From NCBI GenBank assembly GCA_963573385.1, contig CAUYLG010005269.1:1-64000 (forward strand): DNA of 64,000 nucleotides. The letters run 5' to 3'. Origin of the DNA: Cacajao melanocephalus (Eukaryota; Chordata; Mammalia; Primates; Pitheciidae). Both the position numbers and the translations under genes were made by a program. Of this stretch, positions 32,782 through 43,870 are shown in pieces. Numbering within the stretch: position 1 is the stretch's first letter; every line of letters starts with the position of its first letter. The notes under the pieces are model-generated. The model ran no database searches, was not told where the DNA came from, and was given only the letters and a program-made list of their open reading frames with translations.

Positions 32782-32960
32782 CAGTGGTTTTCAAAGCATG
32801 ATCCCAGATGGGCATCACCTGGGAACTTGTTAGCAAAACAAATTCTCAGCCCCAACCTAGACCTACTCAATCAGAAAATCTGGGGGTGGGGTCTAGAAAT
32901 AAGTGTTTCAACAAACCCTCCAGACGACTCCAATGTACATGACAGTTTGAGAACCACTTC
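32782..32960 (+). mobile_element. MER5A (hAT-Charlie non-autonomous element)
   Basis: Full-length copy with terminal inverted repeats cagtggttttcaaag at the left and tttgagaaccactt at the right. The internal catcacctgggaacttgtta and tctgggggtggggtctag blocks are diagnostic. Confidence 0.9.
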
Positions 32961-33160
32961 GAAATCTTTTGTTCTAATTAATTCCCTAATTTTAGATGAG
33001 AAACCCAAGGCCCACAGTAAGTAAATGCCTTTCCCACTATCATCCTGCTGACTGTGTGAGCTAAAAAAAAAGAGATGAAAATTTGTTTTACTAGTTATAC
33101 TTTTAAAAATAAGCCAGATTTCTTTTCCCCAAAATTAGAAGAGAATTAATGCTTCTGGTT

Positions 33161-33704
33161 TGTATTAGGGTTCTCTAGAGGAACAAGACTAATAGGATAG
33201 ATGTATATATGAAGGGACATTTATTAGGAGAATTGACTCATACTATCACAAGGTGACGTCCCACGATAGGCCGTCTGCAAGCTGAGGAGCCAGGATGCCA
33301 ATCCAAGTCCCAACACCTCAAAAGTAGGGAAGCCACAGATTAAAGCAGACTTTAATCTGTGGCTGAAGACCGGAGAGCCCCTGGCAAATCACTCGTGCAG
33401 ATCCAGGAGTCCAAAAGCTGAAGAACTTGGAGTCTGATGTACGAGGGGAGCAAGCATCCAGCAAGGGAGAAAGATGGAGGCCAGAAGACTTAGCCAGTGT
33501 AGTCTTTCCATGTTCCTCTGCCTGCTTTTATTCTGGCCATGCTGGGAGCTGATTAGATGGTGCCCACCCAGATTGAGGGTGGGTCTTCGTTTCCCAGTCC
33601 ACTGACTCAAATGTTTATCTCCTTTGGCAACACCCTCACAGACACACCCAGGAACAGTACTTGACATCCTTCAAAACAATCAAGTTGACACTCAACCCAT
33701 CACA
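33161..33704 (-). mobile_element. MLT2A2-type solo LTR (ERVL)
   Basis: Full-length reverse-oriented LTR, tgtattagggttctctagag to acccatcaca. A perfect 5-bp target duplication tggtt lies at 33156-33160 and 33705-33709. It is about 105 bp longer than the MLT2A LTR at 26.8 kb because of an extra segment (about 33310-33415) expected in the A2 subtype. That segment contains a perfect 15-bp inverted repeat at 33331-33364. Confidence 0.95.
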
Positions 33705-33946
33705 TGGTTTAAAACCTGCCTTCTGATTCATCAATTGTGGATTAAACATGTATGATTCTGAGTAAAATTCCATCAGAATTCCCATTAACAGCACCTATGG
33801 CAGTGCCTGGCAAATAATGGACACTCAGTAAACATTTGTCATAATATGAATCAGCCTCACACAAAGACCACTGGCAAGTACTTTATCCATTTCCTTGTAC
33901 AATTAATGGGTCTCTGCCCAAATGGTTAATACGGAGACCCCAAAAC

Positions 33947-33983
33947 ACCAAATTTTTTTGCATGAAATAATTTTGACAAGTAA
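33947..33983 (+). repeat. 37-bp dispersed duplicate, copy 1
   Basis: Matches 34325-34361 over 37 bp with two mismatches and no gap, same orientation, 378 bp away. The last 26 bp are identical. Not part of a repeat family I know. Confidence 0.8.
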
Positions 33984-34184
33984 CACAGTTTCTCCCCTTT
34001 TCCACCCAAATGCCTCCAAAAGTAGACTGAAAAAAAGAAATCCATTGTGAAAACTGAAAAGCTAAGAGAAGTCTCTGAAATGTAATCCATGTGAAAGTTC
34101 CCCTAACATTTTCTCAGTCAACTTTTAAAACATCTGAGCAGATTTCATTTATTTTAAATAGCTAAAATTTTGTTTATTTATTTT

Positions 34185-34232
34185 TTATTTTTAAATTTTT
34201 ATTGTATTTTAGGTTTTGGGGTACATGTGTTT
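34185..34232 (-). mobile_element. Very short L1 3' end
   Basis: attttaggttttggggtacatgtg matches the reverse complement of the L1 3' terminus, with a T/A-rich tail to its left. This is a severely 5'-truncated insertion of roughly 45 bp. Confidence 0.55.
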
Positions 34233-34324
34233 ATTTTTGCTTTGCTTTACCAGGATAAAAATTGAAAATGCATTCTTAGCACGTGTGAAAACTTTTGTTT
34301 TTAGAAAAGGCAGGAAAGATTGAA

Positions 34325-34361
34325 ACCACATTTTCTTGCATGAAATAATTTTGACAAGTAA
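34325..34361 (+). repeat. 37-bp dispersed duplicate, copy 2
   Basis: Partner of 33947-33983. The copy boundaries coincide with no transposon edge that I can see. Confidence 0.8.
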
Positions 34362-35990
34362 GGTGAAAGAAGATCCCAGGGCTAGAAGATTTGAGAAATA
34401 AAGCATAAATTCTTCCCTAAAAGGACTCCAAACATAAAACTACCTATATAGAAAGAATGACTTCAAAATCCAGCAATTATAAATAATACATCGAATCAAT
34501 CTGGTTAAGCTTTCTTTTTTTCTCAATAGCAAATTCTTCACTTGAAATGTTTTAATTCATAATTGTTTTTCTCTGAATTACCTGTCATATAGTAAAAATG
34601 TTGTTTTAAATTGTTTTTATTTTTTTATTTACAAAAAAGCTTCTAAACATTTTTTTCATTTTTTAAAAAAAGCATAACGTCTATACTAGGAGAAATATGG
34701 ACATGTTTTATTGCTCTAATAATACTTACATCTAATGGTTAAAGCCTTTGTCATCACCAAGTACTCAAGGCTTATTTTACTATTAAAAGTCTTTAATGAA
34801 GAGCAACAGCAACCAAATTATGTAACACCAAGTCTTACAATTACACATAATTTTAAAATGCTATACAATTAAGCCATTCACCTAAGGACCCCATGATTTT
34901 GGATCAAATAATGGATATCAACACTTTATACAGTACACCTCAATTGCCTGTAAATTCTGGAGCACACAAACATTTTAGGAGCCCAAGAAAAAAATTTTTG
35001 TCAGTTCTTCATACCATGTTTTATGCCTCAATTAACAGAATAAGCTGGTGTGCATATGAATGCTGCGGATCCAATTACTTTTTTCAGTGGTATGGAAATA
35101 GTAACTGGATCCTAGTCTGGAAGCTTTGCCACTGCGGCTATCACATTCAAAGGGAAAACATGTATCTAGGAAACCAGCTATGCTGAAGGTGAATTTTCTC
35201 AGGGATCAGTTTTTTTCTACCAAGAAATCATTTCCTTTTTGAAAGCAGGGATTCTTTCAGCCTTAAAAGGACAACGATTTTTATAGTACACAAAGTACAC
35301 AAATCAAATCAAACTTTATTTTTTGGAAAAAAAAAATATTGGTCAACATATATCAGCAATGCAGCAAAGTCTCCAGCCAGGCTGCAGAGATTTAGGCTGC
35401 TCACTTTTCCAGTGGCCCGGGGGTTTAGAGATTCATAGTGATTGCTACTTGCAAAACTCTATTAGTGACACAACCTTTTCCATGCTTTCATAGTAAAATA
35501 CGAAAGTATGCCAAAGACACCACAAAAGTGCTAAGTAAAAAGAGAATAGTCTGAAATAGAGAAAGCCAGACCTCCTGAGTGGCAATTCTAAAACAAGTCC
35601 TACCACTGGCCTCATAACTCTTCAAGATCTTTCCTAATTTTCACCTTTAAAATATGAGGCTAATAAACAGATCTGTATTCAGCTCAATTATTCTCTGACC
35701 TTCATATTTTAATAGCACTTTTCTGTGCCTTGGGCAAAACTCTTTTAGACGTCTTTGAATGTTCTGGTCTTGGGACAAGTCTAAAATCTAATATATTATA
35801 AAAGAAAAAGTAAACAGGATTGCAGCGGAGTTGCATAGGTATTCTTACAGTTAGATATGCAAATAAAAAATTGCTTTTCTTCTCATTGTAATCGCCTGCT
35901 TATCATTGTTGGCAACATACATAAACTCGGCTTTATCCCATTAACTTAAACATATGTTTAAGATGACTTAGTCTCTTTGGATAAATCCTG
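34362..35990. other. 1.6 kb repeat-free, AT-rich sequence
   Basis: No interspersed repeat. The 97-codon frame at 34893-35186 has an unusual Cys/Trp/Tyr-rich composition for chance sequence but matches nothing I know. There is no upstream signal that would support translation. Confidence 0.45.
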
Positions 35991-36560
35991 GCTTTTTCAG
36001 ATTTGTTGTCCTTCCCTTGGCTCCTGTCCAAGATGGCAGCTTGGTGTGTGTATCAAGGTTGAAGGAAAAGCAGGGGGCTTGGGTCTAACAGTCCAGGTCC
36101 TTATCCTGACCCCATGCCTAGTGTTGGCACTGGGGGCTCGGCGGCTCAGCCTGGGCCCAGAGGCCCTTCCTGTGGAGGAGCCACCTGAGTCCTCTGATGC
36201 CATGGCAGTCCTGAGGCATGGCACTGATCGTCGCTGGGCTCTGTTGTAGAAGGGCCATCCGAAGACTTCCAGGTCAAGGACCTGCCACCCCCAGTGTTAC
36301 AGCCTTCTAGGAAGCTTGCCAGGCAGCTCAACCAACCTAAGCATCTCTCTGTAGGCCTCTAGAGAATGTGAGGTGCCTTCCTGCTCCCCGACAAGGTTAC
36401 TGAGGAACCCCCTAGGGACCAAACCCAGTCCCTCCTCTGTCACCCTGAGGGGAGTAGAGGGGAAGCTGCTGCCTGCCTACATGTTCTCCACCTGGCCGGT
36501 ATCCCCTTACCCCACACCTCCTCCTTCCCTCAGGAGTACCTACCCTTTCCTTGTTTAGGG
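35991..36560. other. GC-rich unique block of unknown origin
   Basis: About 570 bp visibly richer in G and C than either flank, with few CpGs. The plus-strand frame at 35977-36249 (90 codons) and another at 36373-36558 give proline- and serine-rich peptides interrupted by stops between them, in the manner of a decayed coding or UTR segment. I do not recognise a parent gene. It could be a retrocopy, a lost exon or simply a GC-rich intergenic island. Confidence 0.4.
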
Positions 36561-36857
36561 GGCTACCGGGGTGAAACTTGACTTACTAGGAATAGAAAAC
36601 AGCTGGTTTGCATATGTTGGAGATATTAGCCTAATTACAATAGGAATTTCTCTTACCAAGGATTCTAATATCCCTGGAAATGTGCCTTTCTTTCCACTCC
36701 TACTGCTTTTGAACTGGGCTCTTGCTTCCAAACCTATTCTTTCAATCTGTCCCATAGGCCTGTATTTCCATTTGATTATCAGTGTCGGCAAGGAGCCTTG
36801 TGCAGATAAAGACTCGCCCGCTCAGCCCTTCCATAACAATCCCAAAAAGCAGATGGC

Positions 36858-36990
36858 TGCCATGGCCTGGACCTGTAACTCCAGCTACTCAGGAGGCTGA
36901 GGTGGGTGAATTGCTGGAGCCCAGGAATTTGAGACCAGCCTGGGCAATACCGCAAGACCACTGTTTAAAAAAATAAATAAAAATATAAAA
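36858..36990 (+). mobile_element. FLAM-like free left Alu monomer
   Basis: Single monomer with gcctgg...cctgtaactccagctactcaggaggctg followed by gagcccaggaatttgagacc and a mixed A/T tail (taaaaaaataaataaaaat). The use of the cagctactcaggagg box in a left-type monomer fits a fossil monomer (FLAM). Confidence 0.75.
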
Positions 36991-37067
36991 ATAAAGAAAA
37001 GCAAGGTACAGAATGATGACTATAACATGCTGCCTTCGGGTTAAGAAAAGGAAAATAAGACTTTCTT

Positions 37068-37148
37068 TCTTTTTCTTTTCCTTTCTCTTTCTTTCTTCTT
37101 CTCTCTTTCACTCACTCTCTCTCTCTCTCTTTCTTTCCTTCCTTCCTG
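37068..37148 (-). repeat. Pyrimidine tract (expanded antisense Alu tail)
   Basis: T and C almost exclusively, in TTTC and CT units, directly left of an antisense Alu fragment whose A tail it represents. Confidence 0.9.
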
Positions 37149-37295
37149 ACAGGGTCTCACTCTGTTGCCCAGGCTGGAGTGGCCCAATCATAGCTCACTG
37201 TAGCCTTGAACTCCTGGGCTCAAGCTATTTTCCCAGCTCGCCTCCCAAGTAGCTGGGCCTACAGGCATGTGTCATCACACTCGACTAATTTTTTT
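37149..37295 (-). mobile_element. Alu right monomer (5'-truncated)
   Basis: Antisense right monomer from gacagggtctcactctgttg to cactcgactaattttttttt. It stops at the monomer linker, so the left monomer is absent. Confidence 0.85.
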
Positions 37296-37311
37296 TTCTG
37301 GGGGGGGGGCG

Positions 37312-37790
37312 GGTATATCAAACAAATTTATTTACTCAAAACATCTTTAATGTTTGAAAACACCCAACCTCCTACAACAACCGAAAACTCCACGTTAGTT
37401 GGAATCTCCCACCATGGTGGCTTGAGAACACTCACGGGTATGAATAGAGTAAAGAGCCCAGCCAGGCAGTGGTCACCATGCATCAGTGCCTTCATAGGAG
37501 GGAAGACAAGGGGTGAGAGCCTGAGAGCCTGAGAGGAAGCAGTAACTGGTGAGAGACACAGACCCCAAACCCACAACAGAGGGGACCCAGCACAGTCTGT
37601 GCAAGGACCTGGGGCACCCACTGCTCCCAGGTGGCCTCCCTGTGGGGGTCTTGAATCTCCTGAGGTCACATCTCGCACAAATCCACAAGTGAATGGAGCG
37701 GGCCAGGCCACAGGAAGCCTCACTTCAGAATGGGAGAACCTGGATCGAGGCCTCCTGACTTGGGGAATCCAGAACACCCAGCTCATTTTA
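37312..37790 (-). pseudogene. Possible minus-strand retrocopy or 3' exon, parent unknown
   Basis: Read on the minus strand, this is GC-moderate sequence ending in agtaaataaatttgtttg (complement of 37317-37334). That places an AATAAA signal about 15 bases before an abrupt junction with a run of ten C (G10 at 37301-37310 on the plus strand). This looks like the 3' end of an mRNA. The longest minus frame (152 codons, 37328-37786) matches nothing I know. A chance AATAAA is a real alternative, and no poly(A) tail follows. Confidence 0.3.
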
Positions 37791-37794
37791 AAAA

Positions 37795-37928
37795 ATTTTT
37801 ATTATTATTATTTTTTGTAGAGATGGGATCTCACTATGTTGTCCAAGTTGGACTCAAAATTCTGACCTCAAGCAATCCTCTCACCTTGCTTCCCAAAGTG
37901 CTGGGATAACAAGATTACCATCCCTGGC
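37795..37928 (-). mobile_element. Alu left-monomer fragment
   Basis: Antisense left monomer from gtagagatgggatctcact to the decayed accatccctggc end, with an (ATT)n-rich tail to its left. Confidence 0.85.
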
Positions 37929-38214
37929 AAAAAGATTTCATAGTCATATTTGCTTGGATCTGCATAAAGACTGGAAGAAAACTTTTTAAAAAGTGGTAGA
38001 CAACCTTTTTTTGTTAGTGAAACCTTTTTTTGTTTGTGAGGGAAACACGGAATCATTTGCCTTTCCTTTATTATATGATTCTGGCTTTTTAGTGTTTTAA
38101 CCTTTCCACTCTTTGCAAATAAACTGTAAAAGGGTTTTTGCTTTTGTTTGTGTTTTTTAGTGGTTCTGATAATAAGCCAGGTCTGGGAAGCAGCAGGGCT
38201 TCCCAAGAGACCCT

Positions 38215-38530
38215 TTAAATTTAAATCTGGTCATGTCCCAATACTAACACCCTCCAACAATGTCAAATCATGTTTGGGATAAAATCAAACTCATGTAGCG
38301 TGAATGGTGAGGCCACTGCTGACTGGAGCCTGCCCTGCTTCTCAGTCTTCCCGCCCCCAAGCATGCCAGCTGCCCCTCCACTCCTGCCCGCCCCCTCCCT
38401 AGCTTCTCACAACTCCACACGGTTTTCTTAGGAAGATGCAGCCTAGCATCGCCCTTTCCACCATCTGCCTTCCCCAGAATTTGCTCGAATAAACAACATT
38501 TTCCTTTCTATGTCACACTACACAACAATT
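38215..38530 (+). mobile_element. L2 LINE fragment
   Basis: Decayed L2 3' region: aaatctggtcatgtcccaat, ccctccaacaatgtcaaatc, ggataaaatcaaactcatg and the ccccagaatttgctcg area in the correct order. Confidence 0.6.
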
Positions 38531-38832
38531 TTTTAATATGTATTTATTTGGAGACAGGGTCTTGATTTGTTACCCAGGCTGGAATGGCATGATCACAGCC
38601 CACTACAACCTTGATCTCCTGGACTCCAACAATCTTCCCACTTCAGCCTCCCCAGGAGTTGGGACCACAGTTGTGCACCACCCCACCCAGCTAATTTTTA
38701 AATTTTTATTTTTAGTAGAGATGAGGTCTCACTATGTTGCCCAGACTGCTTGAATTCTTGGGCTCCAGCAATCCACCCACCTCAGCCTTCCAATGTTCTG
38801 GGAATACAGATGTGATCCACCATGCCTGGCCA
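38531..38832 (-). mobile_element. AluJ-type SINE
   Basis: Old antisense dimer with a T-rich tail. caacaattttttaa and caacattttttaa on the two sides are a likely target duplication. Confidence 0.9.
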
Positions 38833-40425
38833 ACATTTTTTAAAAATGTCTTTCTACCCTCCCACCTCCCAGTTGGGGACAGTGGCATTCTCAGGGGGAT
38901 AGTGTTCGTTGACTGAATGAATAAATGATTTTCAGTGTTAATGAAAATATTTTTAGAATAACAAACATAGAAGAAAGCTCATTAGATCACCTAAATCTGT
39001 GATTTTTGAAAAAGATATGTGTTTGTGTTAGTAAACAAACAGCAAAATTATGATCAGGATAATGGGGCTATAAGAGTTACCAGGGACTGCTAAGTATGTT
39101 AGTAGATAGATAAGAATCATCTGTAATTGACATGCTCTTTGTATACACACAATGCCACTAACTGGTTTCTCAGGCCCTGGAAGACGTTAGACCTCACTCT
39201 TAAGAAAGTCATTTCCCTTGTTTACACAATGAATTTACTTAAGGAGCACTGTCTTCATGGGCAAAACAATGGCGATTTTACTTGTCTTTACACCTAAACT
39301 ATCACAAAGTGGGAATGAATCTAAATGAGGCCATGTAGTGTTTATGAACATGACATGAATTCATTTCATGAAGATATGTCACCTTGTGATCAGAAACTAG
39401 TTTAATACTTTCTATATGAAAAAATTAATGGTAGAATTTTATCACTCCACTGTCTTGCATTTCAATTTTTTTAAAAACACAATTCTGCAATGATTGAGGA
39501 AATTGACTTTTTAAAGAATTTTTACTTTATATTTTTAAAAAGAAATTTGTAGTCATGAAAATATGAATACGTCATCTGACTTCTCAAAAATATTTTCATT
39601 GTAACAACTCAATTAGCTTTTGAAATGGTCTCATCTGGCTAATACTCTGCTTTCTGAAGAAATAATCAATTACTTTTGAACCAGAAAAATCTCTGATAGT
39701 AGATCAAAAAAACATACAAACAAACCTGGAACAGGATAAATTAATAGTGCTTTGATTCTTCAAAGAACATACGTTATTTCAATCCAACAATCAGCTGTTT
39801 CAGAGTCCATGCCCCCTTTCTGAAGTTGAACATTAGCTTGCTAAGATTTTTTTTTTAAAAAAAAGGTACCATGAATTGATTTAGCTTGCTGCCACATATG
39901 AAAAGTGGTTCTAATGACAGAATTAATTTTTTGTGAGTTACGAATTCTTTGAAATTGGAATCCAGAAAATTATATGTGGGAGTCACTTCTTCCTTTTCTA
40001 ATTAAGTGGGTAGTATTGTCTTCACCGTCCAGCTGGTTTCTCAGAAACCAAAGTTGGCTTCCATATAAATATAATTTCATTTTATGGGAAGTGAGTTCTC
40101 CCACACCACATGCCTAAGCTTCTTTAGATGTAAATGGCATGGCATGAAGGCCTGTCCTTCCAATGAAAATGTGAAACCAGCCTTTCCAAATGGCTTAATA
40201 TTTAACTATTAACTATTAAGAGCAACGACTGCCTAAAATAAAAGCCCTTGGCATAATAACCATTTTCACAAAACTAATTCCCTCAAATAGGCATGTCCTA
40301 ATGGACCAATAAAACTTGCCTTGTCGTGCCTGAATGCTGCATTAGCGCCTTTTAGAGCTGGCTATAATTGTTAATCACTGTTAAGGTGAAAGTTGGGGGT
40401 AGGGGAGGTTTATAGAATAGTACTT
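38833..40425. other. 1.6 kb repeat-free region, candidate regulatory sequence
   Basis: No transposon, microsatellite or frame of note over about 1.6 kb, unusual for this window. AT-rich words typical of homeodomain sites occur, such as ctaattaag near 39999-40007 and gttaatcactgttaagg near 40370-40386. Lack of inserted repeats is what is seen; enhancer function is only an inference. Confidence 0.35.
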
Positions 40426-40429
40426 TATA

Positions 40430-40620
40430 TGGAGCTTCCATGGGGCCCTTTCATCTGAATATCTCAAAGCACTTGACAAACACTAATTAATACTCATGAT
40501 ACCCCAGTGAGGGAGGTAAGTATTATTATCCCCATTTTGCAGATGAGATGAGGTTAAGTTAGGTAACCTGGTGATTCAGGGGCAGAATGAAGGAAGGGCT
40601 CCTGATTCTCAGTCTTGAGT
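40430..40620 (-). mobile_element. Ancient CORE-SINE/MIR-like repeat
   Basis: atctcaaagcacttgacaaa, gggaggtaagtattattatc, cccattttgcagatgagatg are the conserved words of an old mammalian SINE in reverse orientation. Family within the MIR/CORE group not determined. Confidence 0.55.
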
Positions 40621-40785
40621 TCATACAAGCATTACAAGGGGCTGCCATTGAAGACATAAATGGAAACACACCTCATTTTCAAATACCCTAAGGTGAAAAC
40701 ATCAATTGTAAATGGCATCACAATTAAGCCATTTGGTTTTAACACCAGTAATACCATCTTGCAATTGTCAAACTTTATTATGAAA

Positions 40786-40818
<33 letters not shown>

Positions 40819-41529
40819 TAAAAGTAGTATATTTGAAGTGGAAAATAAAGATTATTTTATCATGGGAGGAGCCATACAGAAATTTATGTTGAATAATTTG
40901 ATAAGGTGGCCAGAAAGTTGGATTTCACATTTTTTCGGATGGTGGGTTAGATTCTTGCAAAACTCTAAACTCTCTGAGGACAGATCCATCCTTTTAGAGT
41001 TTGTGTCCTAGTGTGGAGTGTAAACGGGTACATTACTCAATAAACCAACTAAATGCCAAGATGCCAAGGGGGCATATGAAGAGTACTAGGATAAAATTCC
41101 ACCCTCGGGGGTCTAGGAAATTAAGGAAAGACATAGAATACAAGAAAGTTATTTTAAAATGAGAGAAGAACAGGAATGGTCCAAGTGTTCAGTGTGAAAA
41201 CACCAAGGTTCTAGGTTCAAATTGGAACATTAAGGTTTTGATGAGTTCTCAGAGGCTAAGACCATTGCTTCTGGAAACTGTATTAACTCTTACGTACCAT
41301 CATGATGGCATTTCTCAGCTAAAGCTAATTGGCTTCCAAACAACCTGTTGGGTTTTTTAACTCATTGTTTAAAATGCTGGATATTATAATAAATACTGTT
41401 TGGTCCAAGAGAAGACTTTGAAATAGCTTAGAGATGAGTAGGGAGCCAGCCATACTGGCCTTCTCTGGGTTTCTCAAAAGTCTTTCCGCCTCAGGTCCTT
41501 TGCATTCTAAATGGTAGACCATTCAGTCT
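40621..41529. other. Unassigned sequence with a TA microsatellite
   Basis: (TA)n tract at about 40792-40816 following 12 A. The remainder has no recognised gene or repeat. Confidence 0.5.
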
Positions 41530-41835
41530 ACCCAGAATGCCATTCCCCCGCTCCCCACCTTCTTCACCTGACCAACTCTCACTTATCCTTTGGATTTCTG
41601 CTCAAACATCATTTTCTGACGTTTTAGAATAGTTACAGCTTCTGAGAACTCTTGGCATATTTCCTTCATAATAACTATCTCAGCTTGTAATGAAATATTT
41701 GGATTTTTAAAAATTAATGAATTTCCCGCTTTCTTCTACTGTCTCTAGTTTTAAGAAGATCTATATCTATTTTGCCTACTATTACATCTTTACCGCACAG
41801 GAGGTCCTTAATAAAAATTTGTTGGATGAATAAAC
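41530..41835 (+). mobile_element. L2 LINE 3' end
   Basis: Starts ccagaatgccattccccc, passes through ctcaaacatcattttctgac, and ends with ggtccttaataaaaatttgt tggatgaataaa, the L2 terminus. Confidence 0.75.
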
Positions 41836-43479
41836 ACACATGGTGCAAATTACTGAGAAACTGGAAATGAGCAGCATTTGGGGAGAGCTCATACTAAGAG
41901 AAAAGCAGCCTTGGTTAGTGGAGACCAAGCCTGGTACTCTCAGGGAGACCCCAGTGTTGCTACGAGCTGGCTTACAACTCACAGCTAGGCTATGGTGTTC
42001 ATCCATTTAACATAAGCTATTTCACAGCACAGGATACCAATGTCATTCAAGGCCATTCAATCACTCTGATCTATCAAGACAAAACAAGAATATTGTCCAA
42101 GCCACAAAACCGTCCAAACATCCCCTATTGAGGCTAAAATGAGTGACTGCTGCTGGTTTACCAGATACGATGTTAGCCTTGCATTCTTCTTCTCACCTGC
42201 AATGTAAAAATTTCCATCATGGAATAGTCCCTGCTTCCTGACAACATCCTTGAACCCTCCCTAAAAATCTCCTAAACATGCCCCAGGCTTATAATAAGAT
42301 CTTTTCACCATCTTCTTACTAAGATGCCCCATGGTCCTTCATGGTGTGAGGTCTCCCTCATCACAATGAACCAACCGACCCAATTTCGTCAATAAACCAA
42401 CTTTGTGTCCCTGGTAGTCTTTGACTTTGGGGCATGGAAAATACAAAGACTTGAATATAATGAGACCAAAAAAAAATGATATACAGCTGTTCAAATATGT
42501 CTCTCTACCCAGAGAGTGATTTCAGACTGGGAAAGTTTCACTCCCGGAAGTCATTCAATCTGATTTTCAAGGTATTATTGAAACACTGTATTAATATAGA
42601 TCTTTCTAAATTACTAGATGATTTAAAAATCTATTCACACTGAATTTTGGAAAGCAAACAATTAGGAATTATTTTCATGGAATAATTGTTTAATGTGTTT
42701 TTATATATTAAATGAAAATGGGTGTATATTCCTTGGAATTGTCAATGTGAGGTAGCCAACTAGAAGAAAATAAGATAACTTCCAAGGTTAATCTGCAAGG
42801 TACATAGACCAGTGTGGATCATTAAAGACTGATTAAGGTTCTTATAAGAAACTACTTTTCATGCTTCTCTCAACTGCTTCATGTAGGCTACCACCTCAAG
42901 GGGAAACTGCAGTCTATGCTTTTGCTATTTGGTTTTTTCCTGTCTATTCAGTTACCTAAAGACCTAATATATTTGGGCGTTAGAATGAGAATGCTGCATC
43001 TCTATCTCTGTAATCCAATTCATTCCTTCCTAACAATTCTAGTTTCAAACTCCGCCCTCCGCCTCTTCTTGAGCAACTCACAGCAAATTCATTCAAAGCA
43101 TTCCCAAAGCCAAGGGCAGATTTTAAAGGTTGTTCACAGTCAGGTGGGGCAGTGTATCTCAATCTTTTGTATCTTAGTTTCCTTTGGAGTGACATAAAAA
43201 TTTTCTGATTTTTGCTGGGTGTTCCCTGGAGTCCCCACCCAGAGACAATGGCTTCACATTCTAGTACTCCTTAAACTGGTATATCATAACCCTCCTGTCT
43301 CACATTAAGAATTATTCATCTCTTGAGAATGGAGCTTTCAGTCAAACCTGGTATTGGTCCTCAATTTTCTGCTTATTGTTTCAATTTTGTTAAATAATCT
43401 ATGTTTCCTGTTGCCTTATGGATCCAAAAAGAACCTTGCCAGACCATCATGGAAACATCCTTACCACATATCTCCCGTG
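41836..43479. other. 1.6 kb unassigned; possible LTR-like segment at 42090-42440
   Basis: The part ending tcgtcaataaaccaactttg, with an AATAAA near 42391 and a pyrimidine-rich approach, has the look of an old LTR 3' part. I could not place it in a family. The 93-codon frame at 42916-43197 is unrecognised. Confidence 0.3.
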
Positions 43480-43870
43480 CTGCCCCCAATTCTGGTCTAG
43501 CATCTTAATTCTTTTACCTACGTATTTAACTTTTCTTGTCCATCTCATCTTTGTGTATGTATTGCATTTGAAGTTCAGCTTATTTGAAATTAAACTCATT
43601 ATTTGCCTTTTCCCACCTCCAAATTAATTCCTCACACCCTGCCCTTTTAAATGTAGGTCTTTTTGCTAATTTCTTTTTCATTTTCCTTGCCCCTAGCATT
43701 AAAGCAATTTTCAAATTCCATTAATTATTCTTTCACAGTCTCTCCTTTTTCCATTCCCTCCTTTATTCCCTTCGACTACTCCCAAGTCTGCTGTCTCTGT
43801 CTCTCTTTTCTCCATTCCAACTGCCAGATCATTGCTAAATTAGCCTCTGCTGAATCTTAGTTCCATCATG
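43480..43870 (+). mobile_element. Probable L2 LINE fragment
   Basis: gaaattaaactcattatttgc and the following pyrimidine-rich text, then cagatcattgctaaattagc, agree loosely with the L2 stretch upstream of its conserved 3' end. Decayed; medium-low certainty. Confidence 0.4.

Noticed and set aside
35991..36560. CpG-island promoter
   Set aside because: GC-rich but with few CpG dinucleotides and no TATA, initiator or exon-like structure.
37328..37786. 152-codon minus frame as an expressed gene
   Set aside because: No recognisable domain or start context. Kept only as a possible 3' end of an unknown transcript.
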